A stretch of DNA of 64,000 nt from Enchytraeus crypticus (Eukaryota; Annelida; Clitellata; Enchytraeida; Enchytraeidae), in NCBI GenBank assembly GCA_905160935.1, contig CAJHZI010000548.1:287501-351500 (forward strand), written 5' to 3'. The notes below the pieces were generated by a model that did not search any database, was not told the DNA's origin, and worked only from the letters and a program-made list of their open reading frames with translations. Positions within the stretch are counted from its first letter, which is position 1. Each line of letters begins with the position of its first letter. The translations under genes were made by a program, and so were the position numbers. Shown one piece after another: positions 1-13,407 of this stretch.

Positions 1-32
<32 letters not shown>

Positions 33-167
33 TATATACATGTATATATATATAATGTAATGCATGTATCATTATGTATTTATAAGCACCTTCCATATAC
101 ATATATTACTATATATATACATAATATTTATATATTCTATATATATATATATATATACATATACTGT

Positions 168-220
<53 letters not shown>

Positions 221-225
221 CAGAT
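1..225. repeat. (TA)n/(CA)n microsatellite block at the left edge
   Basis: TA and CA dinucleotide tracts at 1-60 and about 134-218, with imperfect interruptions containing TGTATATA. Any open frame across it is an artefact of the repeat. Confidence 0.95.
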
Positions 226-1143
226 TTATACATCTATGCATATTTTTACAATCTGATATACGAATATGTATTTAACTGTTACAATTAAATCTGATTTACA
301 GGTATATCAAAATAATTGTAACAGTTACAATTAATCTGATATACATGTACATCAGATTTAATTGTAACAGTTAAATGTTCAGAGTAAATTAAAGGAATAA
401 ATAGGGAACGGATTCTTGTTTGGGTCCTAAGTCACTCAGTGGAACACAAGTCCTCTTCAAGCCAAGTAGCCATTTATTGTTTCATCGAAGAGGTCAAATT
501 ACATGTAAGTTAAAACTTAGATTTCAAAAAATTACATAAGAAGGCAGTATGAATTGCTAATAAATTAATCAAATGCTTCAGAAAGTAATTGCACTTTATT
601 TTAAAATAAACTGTTTGCTGCGATGCTTTAAAATATGCAATGAAGGCCTCCAAGATTAATAATTTCACTTTAATTCAAGATATTCTAAAAGTATAGAAGG
701 TACGGTAATTTGTGTGTTAATTTTGGATCTCTCGGTCAAATCGCCAATTTAGCCTTAGTATAAATAGACCAATATCAGCATGAAATTCATAATCAGACTT
801 TTTAAAATGGGTATTCTCTCCTTTCTAGTATTTGCGCTGGTTAACTCTTGCCAAACAGGAGACTTTTCGGTTGATATACTATCGAGTTTGTTTCTCGAAT
901 AAAACATGAATATATGTGGTTTTAGTTTATTTTTAATTTCATTTTTAAATTCATCTTTTTCGTAACATTAACGGAAATGAACGTATTTGGTCAAGTACGA
1001 TGCTATCTCTTGTGTATTATCTTTTAGTTCTTTGCACAACAACATCATCCTCTCAGGTAATGAATCATTGAGGTTTGTTTGACATCTTGTAAAACATTCA
1101 TGTTTTTAGTAAAAAAACTTGAAATAAATTGTATTCTAAGTAA
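226..1143. other. AT-rich non-coding stretch
   Basis: No exon or recognisable repeat found on either strand apart from a short local direct repeat around 270-370 (ACAGTTACAATTAA and AATTGTAACAGTTA, partly inverted). It may belong to the last intron of the GH81 gene or to its 3' flank. The missing terminal GH81 exon was looked for here and not found. Confidence 0.4.
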
Positions 1144-1290
1144 ATCATCATCATCATCTTCTTCCTCCCTTGAATCCCAATTTAACCAGGGTCGGGATTC
1201 GAATAGATTGTCTCAAATCCTCTCAGTCCTACACCACACCACCAGCCAATTCCCTATTTGAGACTTTTCCATTCTTTTTCATTTGTATTC
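1144..1290 (+). repeat. Family C repeat, truncated copy
   Basis: Begins with (ATC)n, then CTTGAATCCCAATTTAACC and AGGGTCGGGATTCGAATAG, and ends near a Y-rich stretch. The same sequence recurs at 2954, 11641 and in part at 48306. The GGGATTCGAA core resembles a tRNA B box, so a SINE origin is likely. Confidence 0.65.
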
Positions 1291-1379
1291 TAAGTAAATA
1301 ATTCTAATTAATTGAAGAGATGTCTCGTTCAAAAGCACATCCCCAGATCTGAAGCCTATGTTGAGCCATATATGAACAG

Positions 1380-1632
1380 AAGGGTGCTGGCGGCCCCCGT
1401 TCCCCCCACAAGTTGACCAATTGTTAAATCTTTGACGTAGGCCGCTGCCGCAGACTGGGCGCTAATGCTGAGCTTCGATGTGGCGGCGTGGCAGAAAGCC
1501 CCCCAGCCCTACGAATAACAACAACAACAGAATTAGAGTGCTACTGTTGTCCATGACAAAATTTATCACTATGGTACAAAATCCAATCATCAGGGCAGAT
1601 TGTGGGGTCCAAAAACGGTGCAAGCCGAAATC
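1380..1632 (+). repeat. GC-rich SINE-like unit followed by a family F segment
   Basis: A GC-rich stretch (1380-1510) is followed by (AAC)n and then family F: GAGTGCTACTGTTGTCCATG, a spacer, and CCAAAAACGGTGCAA. Family F recurs at 9945(-), 14905, 43325, 44940(-), 48165, 50440(-) and 50690(-). Confidence 0.55.
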
Positions 1633-2274
1633 CGGGAGTTCAGTCCGAGGAAGGGTACTAGTGGAATGGAGGTTTACTTGTTGGTCTCAGTTCCTCTGCA
1701 ATGGTTGAATAGGAGAGATAAAAGAGATGAAACTGTTCATGCAGAAGGAAGGGATTATCAGTAACAATAACACATGCCTACGTTAACATCGTACGATCAG
1801 AAACGTTTTTAACAATATAGATCAATAGTGCTAGATGGTGTCAAGGACGACAGTAGCACTCTAACTGTTATTATATGATGTTATGGTGTAGATAAACTTC
1901 GGTGGCTTGTTGTTTAATAGTCCTCTAGACCGCATAGTCTTTCACAACGCTATCAGATGACAAATAAAAACTAAGTCTAAAACTTCTAGATCAATTAATA
2001 GAGTAGAATGCTTACTGGCTTTTAGGAGGTCGATAGATTCATTTATAGATTAACTAATTAATTAATGGTTTATGCATTGATTAATAATTTTCCTGATTGA
2101 TTGATTGATTTGGTTGATGGATTGTTGGATGGATACATACCGTTGTGACGGGTTTTAGAATTGACTGGTCGACCTGAGCGGCTCCAGGAGCAGAGGTTGG
2201 AGTAATGGACCATGAGCACACCTCATTCACCGCTCCAGCCCACTCCTAGTCATAGTCAGATATCGTAATTGAAC

Positions 2275-2575
2275 AACAGAATCTTCATAACTAATAATAA
2301 TAATAACCTCCGACAATTTCTATAGCGGTGTCATCGCCGGTGTCCGGTCTTGGAGGCCGCTTTACAGGCTCCTGGCAGGTTATTATTAATCCTGTCCATG
2401 GTTAATCATATCTGTGCTATTGATAGCGCCAATCGGCAGCAAGTTCCGATACAAGATAACCTATCATGGGCCCAAGGGGATGTCCATCATTACTTAAGCG
2501 ACCTGGGCTTTTTTGAACCCAGGCTACTTGTATATGAGGCGAACACTCTAACCGTCACGCCATATCCCCTCCCCA
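2275..2575 (-). repeat. Family E tRNA-like SINE
   Basis: Read on the minus strand it starts GGGGATATGGCGTGACGGTT (A-box like), then CCTGGGTTCAAAAAAGCC (B-box like). It carries a body of about 200 bp and ends in a (TTA)n tail. Further copies lie at 7610(-) and 56095(-). This is a pol III-type retroelement, not a tRNA gene: no acceptor stem closes the fold. Confidence 0.7.
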
Positions 2576-2953
2576 AAATTAATCAATTTGGTCTCAGATA
2601 CCGAAATTGTTACACTTTTATATGCAACAGTGAACAGTTTGAGAAACGTTTCATCAGAACAACTGATTAAATGCCTTGTAAATCGTAATTTTATGATAAC
2701 AAAGTTTTTAAAGTTAGATTTAGTGCAATAATACATTTATTAGGAAAATAATTATTTTAAAACAGAGGTTTGTAAGAATTCTTTCAACTGAACGACAGAG
2801 TTAAATTAAGTATATAATTTATTTTAAACACTAGTTGAAGAATTTATTGAAGATAGCGATTAGAATTTAAATAAGAAATTAGATTGCCTTTGCTAATGGC
2901 ACAGCTGCTTTAGTTCGTTCCACTCATTTCATAGAAGGAGTTTATAATAAACA

Positions 2954-3150
2954 ATCATCATCATCTTCCCTTGAATCTTAGATCAACTAGGGTCGGGTTT
3001 AGTAAATTTTGCAGCAATATCTGGAGCCTAGGCTCACCCCAACCGAATGCCCTTTCTGACGCTATTTTGGACCATAGTGCTTTGTCGCTTTTTACGACAC
3101 GTGCAGTACATGGTTGATCCATTCTTCAGCAACCGGGACACAATACGAGT
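2954..3150 (+). repeat. Family C repeat, longer copy
   Basis: From (ATC)n through CTTGAATCTTAGATCAAC to a 3' module with TTTTTACGACACGTGCAG and CCGGGACACAATACG. The same 3' module closes the full copy at 11641-11921. It lies just downstream of GH81 exon 14, inside the following intron. Confidence 0.65.
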
Positions 3151-3196
3151 AAATAATAAATTTATACCAAATACTAAATCCACTAAATCTCACTAC

Positions 3197-6100
3197 CTGA
3201 TCCATGTAGAGATACGACACGGATATGATGGGGATGACTTGTATTCCCACGAGACAGGCGTGTCTCATCGGGAACTCAGGAGGGTCACAGGGCCAGTTGA
3301 GGGTGTAGTAGAAGATGGCGTCTTCGGCAAACTGTCCGATGGTCCCGTAGAGTTGAATGTGTGGAGGGAAAAGTCCCCTATTATAGGACCTCACGTGGTA
3401 GTAATGGCGGACAGAGCGAATCTCCGTGGCTAACATCAGCTGTCCCACGTGCTGCATCGTCGTGTCACCAAGTGCAAGACCCAGGGCGGCCAGCCCATGA
3501 TAGCAATTGATTGCCTATACATGGTAGCATTCGTCAAGTATTCAAATCAAATCAGACTATTTTATTTCAGACTCATATACAGGTACATATAACAGAACAA
3601 CAGAAACTAAAGTGATTGTGGGTGAAACTAAAAGAACTCTCTAAACGTAATCAACATGAACAGTCATAAAAGTAGTATAATAAACTACTTTTATATAATA
3701 TATACTTTTATTGAAGTACATTGGTATTAGTATGTTTTTATTTATTGACCTGAAGAAATTACAAAAGAAGAAGTGTTAAATAGGGTTGGTATAAGTACAC
3801 AGTTGATAAATACCATAAGGAATACAAAGAAGAACTGAATGGGTCGTAAACTGATAGAGAATGGTTTACTAAAAGAGGTCATTTAGGGGAAATGGAAAGA
3901 AAAAGGCTAAAGGAAGACCGAGACTTGGGATGCTGGATGATTTGGTAACTAATTCGTATGTTGATATGAAAAGAAAAGAAGAGGAGAGAAATATGTGGAG
4001 GAGTTAAACACCATAGACCTGCCAATAGGTAGTGCATTAAGAGAGAGAAAGAGCGAGAGAGAGAGAGAGAGATGCAGCTTTGCAAATAGTTTAAAAAGAT
4101 TTTCTGCTGCTAAACATCCTATAGTAAGTATCGATTTGCAATTTTCGCATTCGTAAATTGCGAAATTCTTAACTGTAAATGATAAATTATTTATCACATT
4201 TGACTAATTTAAAACAATGATTTTACCTCAGTACTGGATTCGGCTTGCCTCAAACCTCCAACCACTCCAGTGGCCCAGGAAATGCCAACATAAAAATCCT
4301 TGTTCCTTACGATCGGGAAGTAAGGATCGTTAAGACTAGGATTACCAACATCACGCGCTATCGATAAAATCCTCTCCTTATTCGCTGTCAGTAAATAATC
4401 GAATAGCTACTGTTTGAAACGTTTTAGTTTGATAGAATTCCAGAACAACAAGGTCAACAAACACTGTTACTACATGTCTATTATAAATTGATCAATGCAT
4501 TTTTAATTTGTAAATATTAATTTCTTAAAATTTCAATACCCTAAGAAAGGTTACTACAATTATTATTAAACAAAATGTAATTAGTTTTAACTACAAGAAT
4601 GTTTAATTATAGAGTTTTCACAATAGCCACTTGGTAATTATCAAAAGAAATTGCTAAAATGATGAATGCTTTAAAATACTATTTTGTTATTGTAGATATC
4701 CCTACTTTACTGGGCTTTTATCCTGAAGTCTATATATTATACAAAAGCAACAAACTGATAAAGCTCGACTTCTGCATTATGAATGAAAATTATGAAATTA
4801 CTTTTGTATGTGACCATCAAATTATCTAAATAAGATTTGTAAAAAAGGGATAAATTTTCGATTCTTCATATTATAGGCCTATCAAATTTGCTGAAATTGA
4901 AATATTATAACTGATTTATATATATGGAATAAATGGCACGATGTACGCTTTCATGTGTTTGTAAATTCTGATGGACTCCAAGAAAAATAGATAACATAAT
5001 ATATTAGAGCTGGATCAGAAATCAGAAAACATACATGTAGTTAGATGTTTAGTCTCATTAACTATATGTTTTAAATTAGCAAAGCCTTTTACCTGTTTTC
5101 TTTGAGATAAATATTTCCTAAATTTTCAGTCCGAACAGTTTGAATTATTTTACTACAGAAACTTCTAGAGATTTTAGCGTCAAAACTAAGCAATGATCAT
5201 AACTTAAGGAAAGAAATACATTTGAAATTCTATAGACTATGCCGTCTCTCAAGAGAATATTAAACTCAACTTTATTATAAGGAAGAACTACGAAACTTCG
5301 TATTTCTTCCTTATTATCTATTCCTTTATTTCATCGCAATCTGACAATCGCAGATAGTTAATTACAACATAACAAATATCATAAAAGTTACTGGCATCAA
5401 TACAACAGATAGACAGCTTAGACATCCATACAAAACATAAATACACACAATTCGAAATGTGTACAAGATAACCCTGTATATGTCTATAATCCCATAGTTC
5501 TAAATGCATGTACACTCGCATCATAGGATGCATCACAATGACTTTGTTTACCTCTAAATGCTCATCTTCATCATCAGTCTCTGGTGTTCAGATCTGAACA
5601 TAGGGTGGCAACTTTACATTCCTCCTTTCATTTCGGTCATTAACAATTGGCTCAGCTTCTTTCCATGAGATGTAGAACAAGTTCAAATGCTAATTGGCTA
5701 AAATTAAAATATGAAAATTCAGTTTTTCGCAACAATAAAATGATGATCGGCCGAAATTATGCCACACTCCTTGAACCAGTATAATGGACATGAATTAAAT
5801 TAATAGCTTCGCTGAATGCTTAATTAACAGAATTACGTCACATGCATATCATCATTATTTATGCTCAGAAATAGGCTCAACAACCTTTTTAATGGAAGTA
5901 AACATCTAATCCTTCGTAAATAGAAGAGTTCCAATGATAGAAGTTAACCTTGAGCCCAGGAAGGGTAGTAAGTAGCGTAGTATCCCATGGCATAAAGAAA
6001 GTATCCGAGATGAAAGTGGTGATCACTGTATAGAGGGAACCCGAAGTTAGCCCCCGGGTTGATGGGTTCGTTTGGAGGGCCACTTCTTAACAAAAGCCCC

Positions 6101-9100
6101 CCGTACACCGTATCATAGCGAAACTTCCACGCGTCGTCCAGCGTGTCTGCAATGATGAAGTTATCAATCAGTCAGTTATGTGAAGAAATATTTAATTAAT
6201 AAATCGCATATTACATAATGTTTTTATCTCTTGCCATAAATAATCATTGGCTTACACCTAGAAAGAATTTCACAGCAGGGATTATTTTCTAAAACATATG
6301 GCCTTCAGTCCACAGATCAATACATAATAAAACAGTTCGCTGAATCAATCGTAAAATATTGTTTACTATATCTAAGAAATAAAGGATCAGTTTTATTGCC
6401 CAAGACTTACAATTTTAATAAACTAAAATAGAACATTGAATGTGTTGAAGAGAAAAAAAACCTAAACGTTGCCAGTTCGGTGATCAAAAAACTGTCGTGC
6501 AAGTTAAAGAAATCTATCGCAGGAAGAGATGCGTTTTCAACATAAAACGGAAAGTGAAAGTAGTGGAACATGAGCGAAGATCAGGAGGCAGGGAGGAATT
6601 TACAGTGAATTAAATGTCTATGCATGACATCTATTTCACTGAAATATTTAAACAGTTTATCCATTATACGATTAAGATTTTACTCTTGAGAATCGAACCC
6701 ACTGGAGTCAGATTGCCATTGAGATCATTTAAATAAAGAAAAGATAAATCATTTTGAAAAAGAAACACAGATCGAGTGCCTATGCTAGATCTATATCACT
6801 AAATCTTTTGTATCTCTACTTGACGCTCTACACATATGGCTATTTGTATATTATGTAGATTACGATCCTGACATCATCCCTGGATGAGGAAACTGACATT
6901 AAACTTTTACTATTATTATTATTATTATAATTATTATTACAGGATTTGAGACAGTCTAGTCTCAAATCCTGTAATAATAATAATAATTATTACAGGATTT
7001 GAGACCCTAGTTAACTGTGATTCAATGGAAGAGGATGATGATATGATGATGATGATGATGACGATGATAATGATGATGATTAAAATCAGATGATATTCTA
7101 GTTTTGATGTAGAACCATACCATCAATCCTGAGCCACTTATCCAGACAGGATCTGATCTGCTGGTCCAGCTGTTGGTAGTGGTTTGTTTGGAAAGCTCGT
7201 GAGATGCTCGCGAGCCGAGCCACGAGCGAGATGACCTTACCCACCCCGTAGCTGTCTGATATAGAGCATATGTCGTTGAGGGCCTGGCCCATTGCATCGC
7301 GCTCAATCGCATTCAGTATGTTCTGCGGTGTATTGCAAAGCATAAAAATACACGTCCTTTATTATGCAAATAAAATCAACACATTATAGAGTATGCGCAA
7401 TAGCTTGCAATTTAAAATATATAGCTAATAGAGAAAATATTTCATGGTGAGGTGGGTTCCCTCTTGTCATCTTCAGCTCCTGCCTTAGTCGCCTCTTACG
7501 TACACGCAGCAGATTGTTTGCGGTTGCCCTATTCTGATGTGGTCCAACCACATCCGAGCACAACACCATTTATTATGCAAAAGAAAATTAATATAATATA
7601 AAGTTTACGCAACAGCAGTGTCATGGTCGATGACAGGTCTTCGATACTGATTGACTGGATCGTTTTAGATTGATTTCTAGATCGTTTTCTAAATCCTTTC
7701 CATGGCTAACTTTATCTTGACTATTGCTATCGCCAATTGGCAGCAAACTCTGATGCACGATTAACGTTCCTGAAGCTCTGGACTATATCCCTGAGTTGTT
7801 GAATGATATGGTCTTTGAACCCAGTCCCAGCAAACATCTATTTTCTACAACTGTAAACAGCTAATGTTAATGTCAGTTGCCTCACTCGAAAGCGATAAAC
7901 TGCAATAATAACTATGCGCTATACATTTAATTACGTATTTTATACGTAAATTTAGCAGTCCAATTTTCAGAAAAATATCAACTCAGACTATTTGCATGCG
8001 ATAACCATGAGCTATATAGTTAACATGTTTTGCGCATTGTCAAGAGAAAATTTTTTAATTTATCGAATACATCATACCAGGCGGGGACACACCTCACCAT
8101 GAAATATTTTCCCCCAGGATTAAATGGTAATTAATCCATCTAACTGAGGAAGGCAACGAGAAACCACCTCAGAAGCCATATTTTTCCCTAGCTATAGGCT
8201 ACATAAGGTATGGATAAGGCATAGACTTGTTAAGGGATTAACTTGTTGATCTAGGAGTGCTCTTATGGAGCGAGAAAGCAGCCTTTGAGTATGAATATGT
8301 ACCTTGAATTTGCCACTTGGCAGTGCACTGAAGAGCGAGAGAGAGAGACAAGAGTTTATTAGGATGGCAACCATCCTTTAATTTATTAACTTAAACAATT
8401 TTCAGCTTATATGAGCCAGAATGACATATTGAATTTCCCATTTAGCTTTACCAGTTTTTTATATGTTTTTCATATTGCCAAGAGAAAATGTTTAATTAAT
8501 CGAGTACACCATACCTGGTTCCACTCAGGGGTGGCTCTGACATTGGCGACCTTGGATGGGTCTGGTTCCATGGTGGCAGGCGGCAGGTCCTCGGCTAGTA
8601 GCCAGCTCCCAGCCGTGCTGCCCTTGTATGTGAACGGTGTGTTGATGAGAGAGCCCTGACCTGATAAGAGGGGTTCCTGAAATCAATTAACCTATCTAAA
8701 CTTTGATAAGAGAATAGAGCCATTTGGATTTACCTTTGTTCAATTTACCGTTTTAAACTTTATAAGATATTTAAACTTTATAAGAATTTTGTAGAGATGC
8801 TGAGAGCCATTTGAAATTACCTTTTAAACCAATTATGGTTATTCCAAAATGTGCTGTTAAATCGCAATTGGCAAGGGTATAGCATTCAACATTTTTCAGA
8901 ATTGGCACTTAAAGCGTTAAAACCATTTAAAGCACTGCACTCACGTGATGAGGCATGGTGATCATAAGCAGCTGACCGCTGGTCGTGGGTCCATTCACAT
9001 CGTGCTTGTTCCATGAGAAGTCCACGTAACCCTTGCCATTCTGAGCGCAGAAACTCGTCTTGGGGTGGTAGGAGTACACTCCGCGGTAGGGGTCGAAGAA

Positions 9101-9331
9101 GTTACCGGCTGAGAGATCCCCACGGGTCGTAGAGCCGGCGTAGCCTAGCTGCATGAGCCCGGTGAATGTGCCGCCGCTCTGAGGGGCGAAGTGAATGCCA
9201 TTGGCATCAACAGAGGCCGTCATGGTTTGAGAGAAATAGACGACAAACTTCCTCGTCTGACCTGAAACAATGTCGGAGATCAAAAGATACAATTGATAAA
9301 AATAAAAGCGAAATGCTTTCCTATTGAACAG

Positions 9332-9412
<81 letters not shown>

Positions 9413-10057
9413 CACACCACCTAAGCTTCGAAGTCTCATCCTTTTTTGATTTGTAGCCAATTGCAAAAATTGGATACGAAGCACCAACCCTGAAACCAAG
9501 CTAGTAATTATGATTAAGAACACGAGCAAAAGGTAACATGCATAGTTTTTACTGCTCACGTGGTTTACACTCTTTTCCTGGGCTCGCCCATTACTGACAT
9601 CGCTTTCGAGTGAGGAAACAGACGTTCACCTTAGCATTACCAGCATTTACCTTAAAGAGCTGATAAAACAGTCGTTAACCTGGTAGAGCATTATTAGGTT
9701 CATTGAGTTCCAGTATGAATTTGTCTGAGGGGGTAATAGTGGTTCCAGAGCCCCCACACTGGTGCTGAAAGGGTTGCTCCTCCCAATTGTTTGGAGGCTG
9801 AACAAATCTACCCATAACGTTAATGGCGTAGTTAACCACGCCCTCTGGCATCTGATCACAGTATATGAGCGTAGACATGTCAGACTGTAGACGACATCTG
9901 CATAGATACGTACATTTATTATAATTAATGTATTTATACTTATTTATACTTATTTATACTTTGGACTGATTATCTTGATTTTGGAATTTGCACCGTTTTT
10001 GGACCTTCTTTTTGCTCGCCGGCTTGATTTTATCTCAATAATGCTCGATGTTTTTGC

Positions 10058-10091
<34 letters not shown>

Positions 10092-12058
10092 TTATAATAT
10101 GCATTTAGTAGAATGTCTTAATAGCGTAGGAGTAACGTCATGAAGTTTTAAATGACACATCCTTAGGTGAATTGAATCTTCGAAGGTTCGAATCCCAGCC
10201 GCGCTGATCTTAGAGTAAAATCTTGGACATTCACACGACTGGTTACACGGAAAATTGGAATAAATTGCCTAACTGTTTAAACATATGGTATTAAAAGTGA
10301 TAGGTATCGACAGAGTTGAACATTTAACTATAGTGCTTGTTAACTTTTTAATAATTAATTTATTATTATTATTGATTTGTGCCTTGGATCAGCGTTATGA
10401 TTGAGCGAATACTGAAGATATTAAAATGTATGTTATAGGCGTTAGTAGTTGGAAATTAAATCAACATTTGTGCTGGTGTTTAATGAGCGACATTTAACTT
10501 TTAGGATTACATACTTCATTGATTATGCAGTTGTTTTCTCATTAAATTGTAACCAAAAAGTAGTAATTCAAAAATATATGCTAAACGTAATATTATGTTA
10601 GTAATATAGAAGTGTAACAACTCACTTATCAGGAGTGCAAGTGCTCATCATAGAATGGAAGTCTAACAACTCACCTATCAGGAGTGCAGAAGATCATCAT
10701 AGTATAGAAGTGTAACAACTCACTTATCAGGAGTACAGATGATCATCATAGCATAGAAGTGTAACAACTCACTTATCAGGAGTGCAAGTGCTCATAGAAT
10801 AGAAGTCTAACAACTCACTTATCAGGAGTGCAAGTGATCATAGGATGACTGGAAGCCCACTGAGCTTCAGTATTGATCGCAATCTGAACCTGATCGATTC
10901 CTGATATCGGTGAATCCAACTGAACAATCAGCCGAAAGTCCTGAAGATTTCCACTCGGCTCGCATGCGGTCTGTTTGCAGAAGTTACTGGAGCAGGGACT
11001 CAACGGTGGTAGATCCGTGCACAAAGGTCTGCTGAAGACTGCTGGGAACCTTGGGTGGGACTCGGAGTTCAGATATTCCATCACATCTTCGTCATCAGGT
11101 ATAGAAATACTGACATCCTCGTCTTCGTAATGGTGAATATCTGCGGAGATCTTTTCCTGGATGGATCTGGAGTTGATCCTGTGACTCTGTGAGTCCAGCA
11201 GAGTGCAGGATGTGGTAACGGGATTGTTGGTCCAGTCCGGAGGCACTACGTACTTACCTATGACATTCGCGGCGAATGCCATTGTACCTAAACAACAGAG
11301 AATTCTATAGTTAATCAACTACTATGTGGATACATATTGTAATTTTTAGATAGTCGTGCATGAGTCGTTTACGTTACAGAATAATAACTAATTAGTTGGT
11401 CTGTTTTGTATTAAATGTACAAATGAAAGTAACATTTGGCGACATTAGCATCAACAACACAGTTGTAATGCTTCTCAACTACTCCTTCGACGCCATTTAG
11501 ACTCCAGTGAAAATACCATAGCATTGCCTTTAGTTTTGATAGTGGATGTTGAAATGGGAGCTTAATGAATCTCATTTCATCGTACTGTAGTTAGCGAGGA
11601 CAAGAACTCAAGCGTAATTTATAATGAATTAAATATATCTCATCATCATCATCTTCCCTTGAATCCCAGTTTAACAAGAGTCGGAATACGAATAGACTGT
11701 TTCAAATCTTCCCTGTCCTACATCATATTATCCAACAGTCAATCCCCTATTTGAGACTTTGCCATTCGTTTAAATTTTTGTAGAAATTTCTGGAGTCTAG
11801 GCGCTCATCAACCGAAATCCCTTTCTGAAGTTGGTGTGGACCTTAGTGCTTTTGTCGCCTTCTACTTCACGTGCAATCACCGGTTGGTCAATTCTTCAAA
11901 CAACCCGGACACAACACGGGGAATTAATTAAATATGTCTAATTAATTAATATCTCTTTATTATTCAGGTTAATGGCAGATTCCTGTAGAGTTTGATGCCT
12001 GGCTCAGTAGGAATCCTGATAACCTTTGGTTCTAGCAAGTTCTCGAATATTCACGCCT

Positions 12059-12099
<41 letters not shown>

Positions 12100-13376
12100 T
12101 GCACTGCCCACTGGCAGATCCATGGTATATAACACCTCCACTCATCTCTATCTTCTGTTTTACTCTTCACGTCCATATACGAGTGGATCTTTAAATCATC
12201 TGTAACATTCCTTTTGATATACCATTACTATTTGGTGATTATGCTTATTGCGAGGTGGACCTCCTGTGCCTTCCTCAGCTTCGATTAACATTTAGTGATA
12301 AGGAGCGTCATTCCCTGAGAAAACAATCCTGTTTACCTAAAAGTTTGCCTCTGTTAGCTGTTCTCTTTTTGCCTCAGTCTATCTGCTTTAATCTGAAATA
12401 TATCTTTAATATAATTTCCCATTACCCTTTTCCGTTTCAGATTAGAGTTCTCTTGAATCTTGAAGTACATGTAATTTGCGGTTGGTCCATTTTGTAGTCC
12501 CCTGAATAAAACCTGATGATAAAGCTGGTAAAAAGCTGGTAACGCTAATGTTAACGTCAGTTTCCTCACTCGTAAGCGATATCAGTAACAGGCGAGTTCA
12601 GAATTTGAACCAGCACATACTAACCAGCATATACTGACATACGCGGCCGAATATCTTGCCGACATGACTACTGGCTCCAGCCACATTGCTACTGGCTCCA
12701 CCCACATCAACACTAGCTCCAGCCACATCGCAACTGGCTCTAGCCACATCGTCACTGGCTCCAGCCACATCGCCACTGGCTCCAGTCCGACAATTATAAT
12801 TTTGACTGTATATTCTTTAAATATTCTAATTAAATCACGGAAAGGCTCCGAGCCCTACCTGATGCGCCAGGTACCCTGATGGTGACCTCTCTCCCATCAC
12901 CTGAGATCTGGCACTCGCTGCCGCAGGTGTGCATGCCGTGATCTCCTGCCCAGCCGCTCTGAGTGTTGGCCGCCCACTGGACGATGTTGAGACTGACAGG
13001 CTTGGTGGTGTGGAGGGTGATCGTGAGGGTTCCTCCGGAGCAGCGTCCTTCCAGGAACCCCTCTCCTCCGTCAGACACTGAGAGTTACAATCAGTCAGTA
13101 AATTGTCATGTAGAAGTGTAATTTATGATGTGATAATTAGAAACTGTAGTTAGTTAAATATTGTCGCTATAATACTTGCGGTTAATCTTAAATTAATATT
13201 GTGCCACTATATATATTTTTTAAATTTATTTATTTATTTATATATACATGTATATATAATGTATATATGCATATATATGTATATGCGTGTATAGATGTAT
13301 ATATACAATGTTATATATATAAGTGCGTACATAGTATACATAATAATGTATATGCAAATATACATAAATAAATATG

Positions 13377-13407
<31 letters not shown>

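Larger units (their letters stand above)
9680..13077 (-). other. Cys-rich insertion in the GH81 N-terminal domain, apparently duplicated (exons 6-8)
   Basis: Exons 6 (13077-12859), 7 (11287-10819) and 8 (9897-9680) encode about residues 236-537, more than a plain GH81 beta-sandwich needs. Two stretches resemble each other. The exon 6/7 junction has VQWAANTQSGW, HGMHTC, then FAANVIGKYVVPPDW and a Cys. The exon 7/8 junction has VQIAINTEAQW, HPMITC, then YAINVMGRFVQPPNNW and a Cys. The spacing is similar. Between them exon 7 holds an acidic low-complexity stretch (HHYEDEDVSISIPDDEDV) and a Cys-rich segment (CTDLPPLSPCSSNFCKQTAC). I do not recognise the module; secreted beta-rich or carbohydrate-binding is an inference. 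The introns inside the two copies differ in phase, so this is not a clean recent exon duplication. Confidence 0.6.

Noticed and set aside
2548..3000. Terminal GH81 exon downstream of exon 14
   Set aside because: Minus-strand frames here show none of the expected Trp-rich terminal segment and overlap SINE families E and C.
10606..10845. CRISPR-like array because of regular 49-bp spacing
   Set aside because: The whole unit is repeated with no unique spacers, and the genome is eukaryotic.
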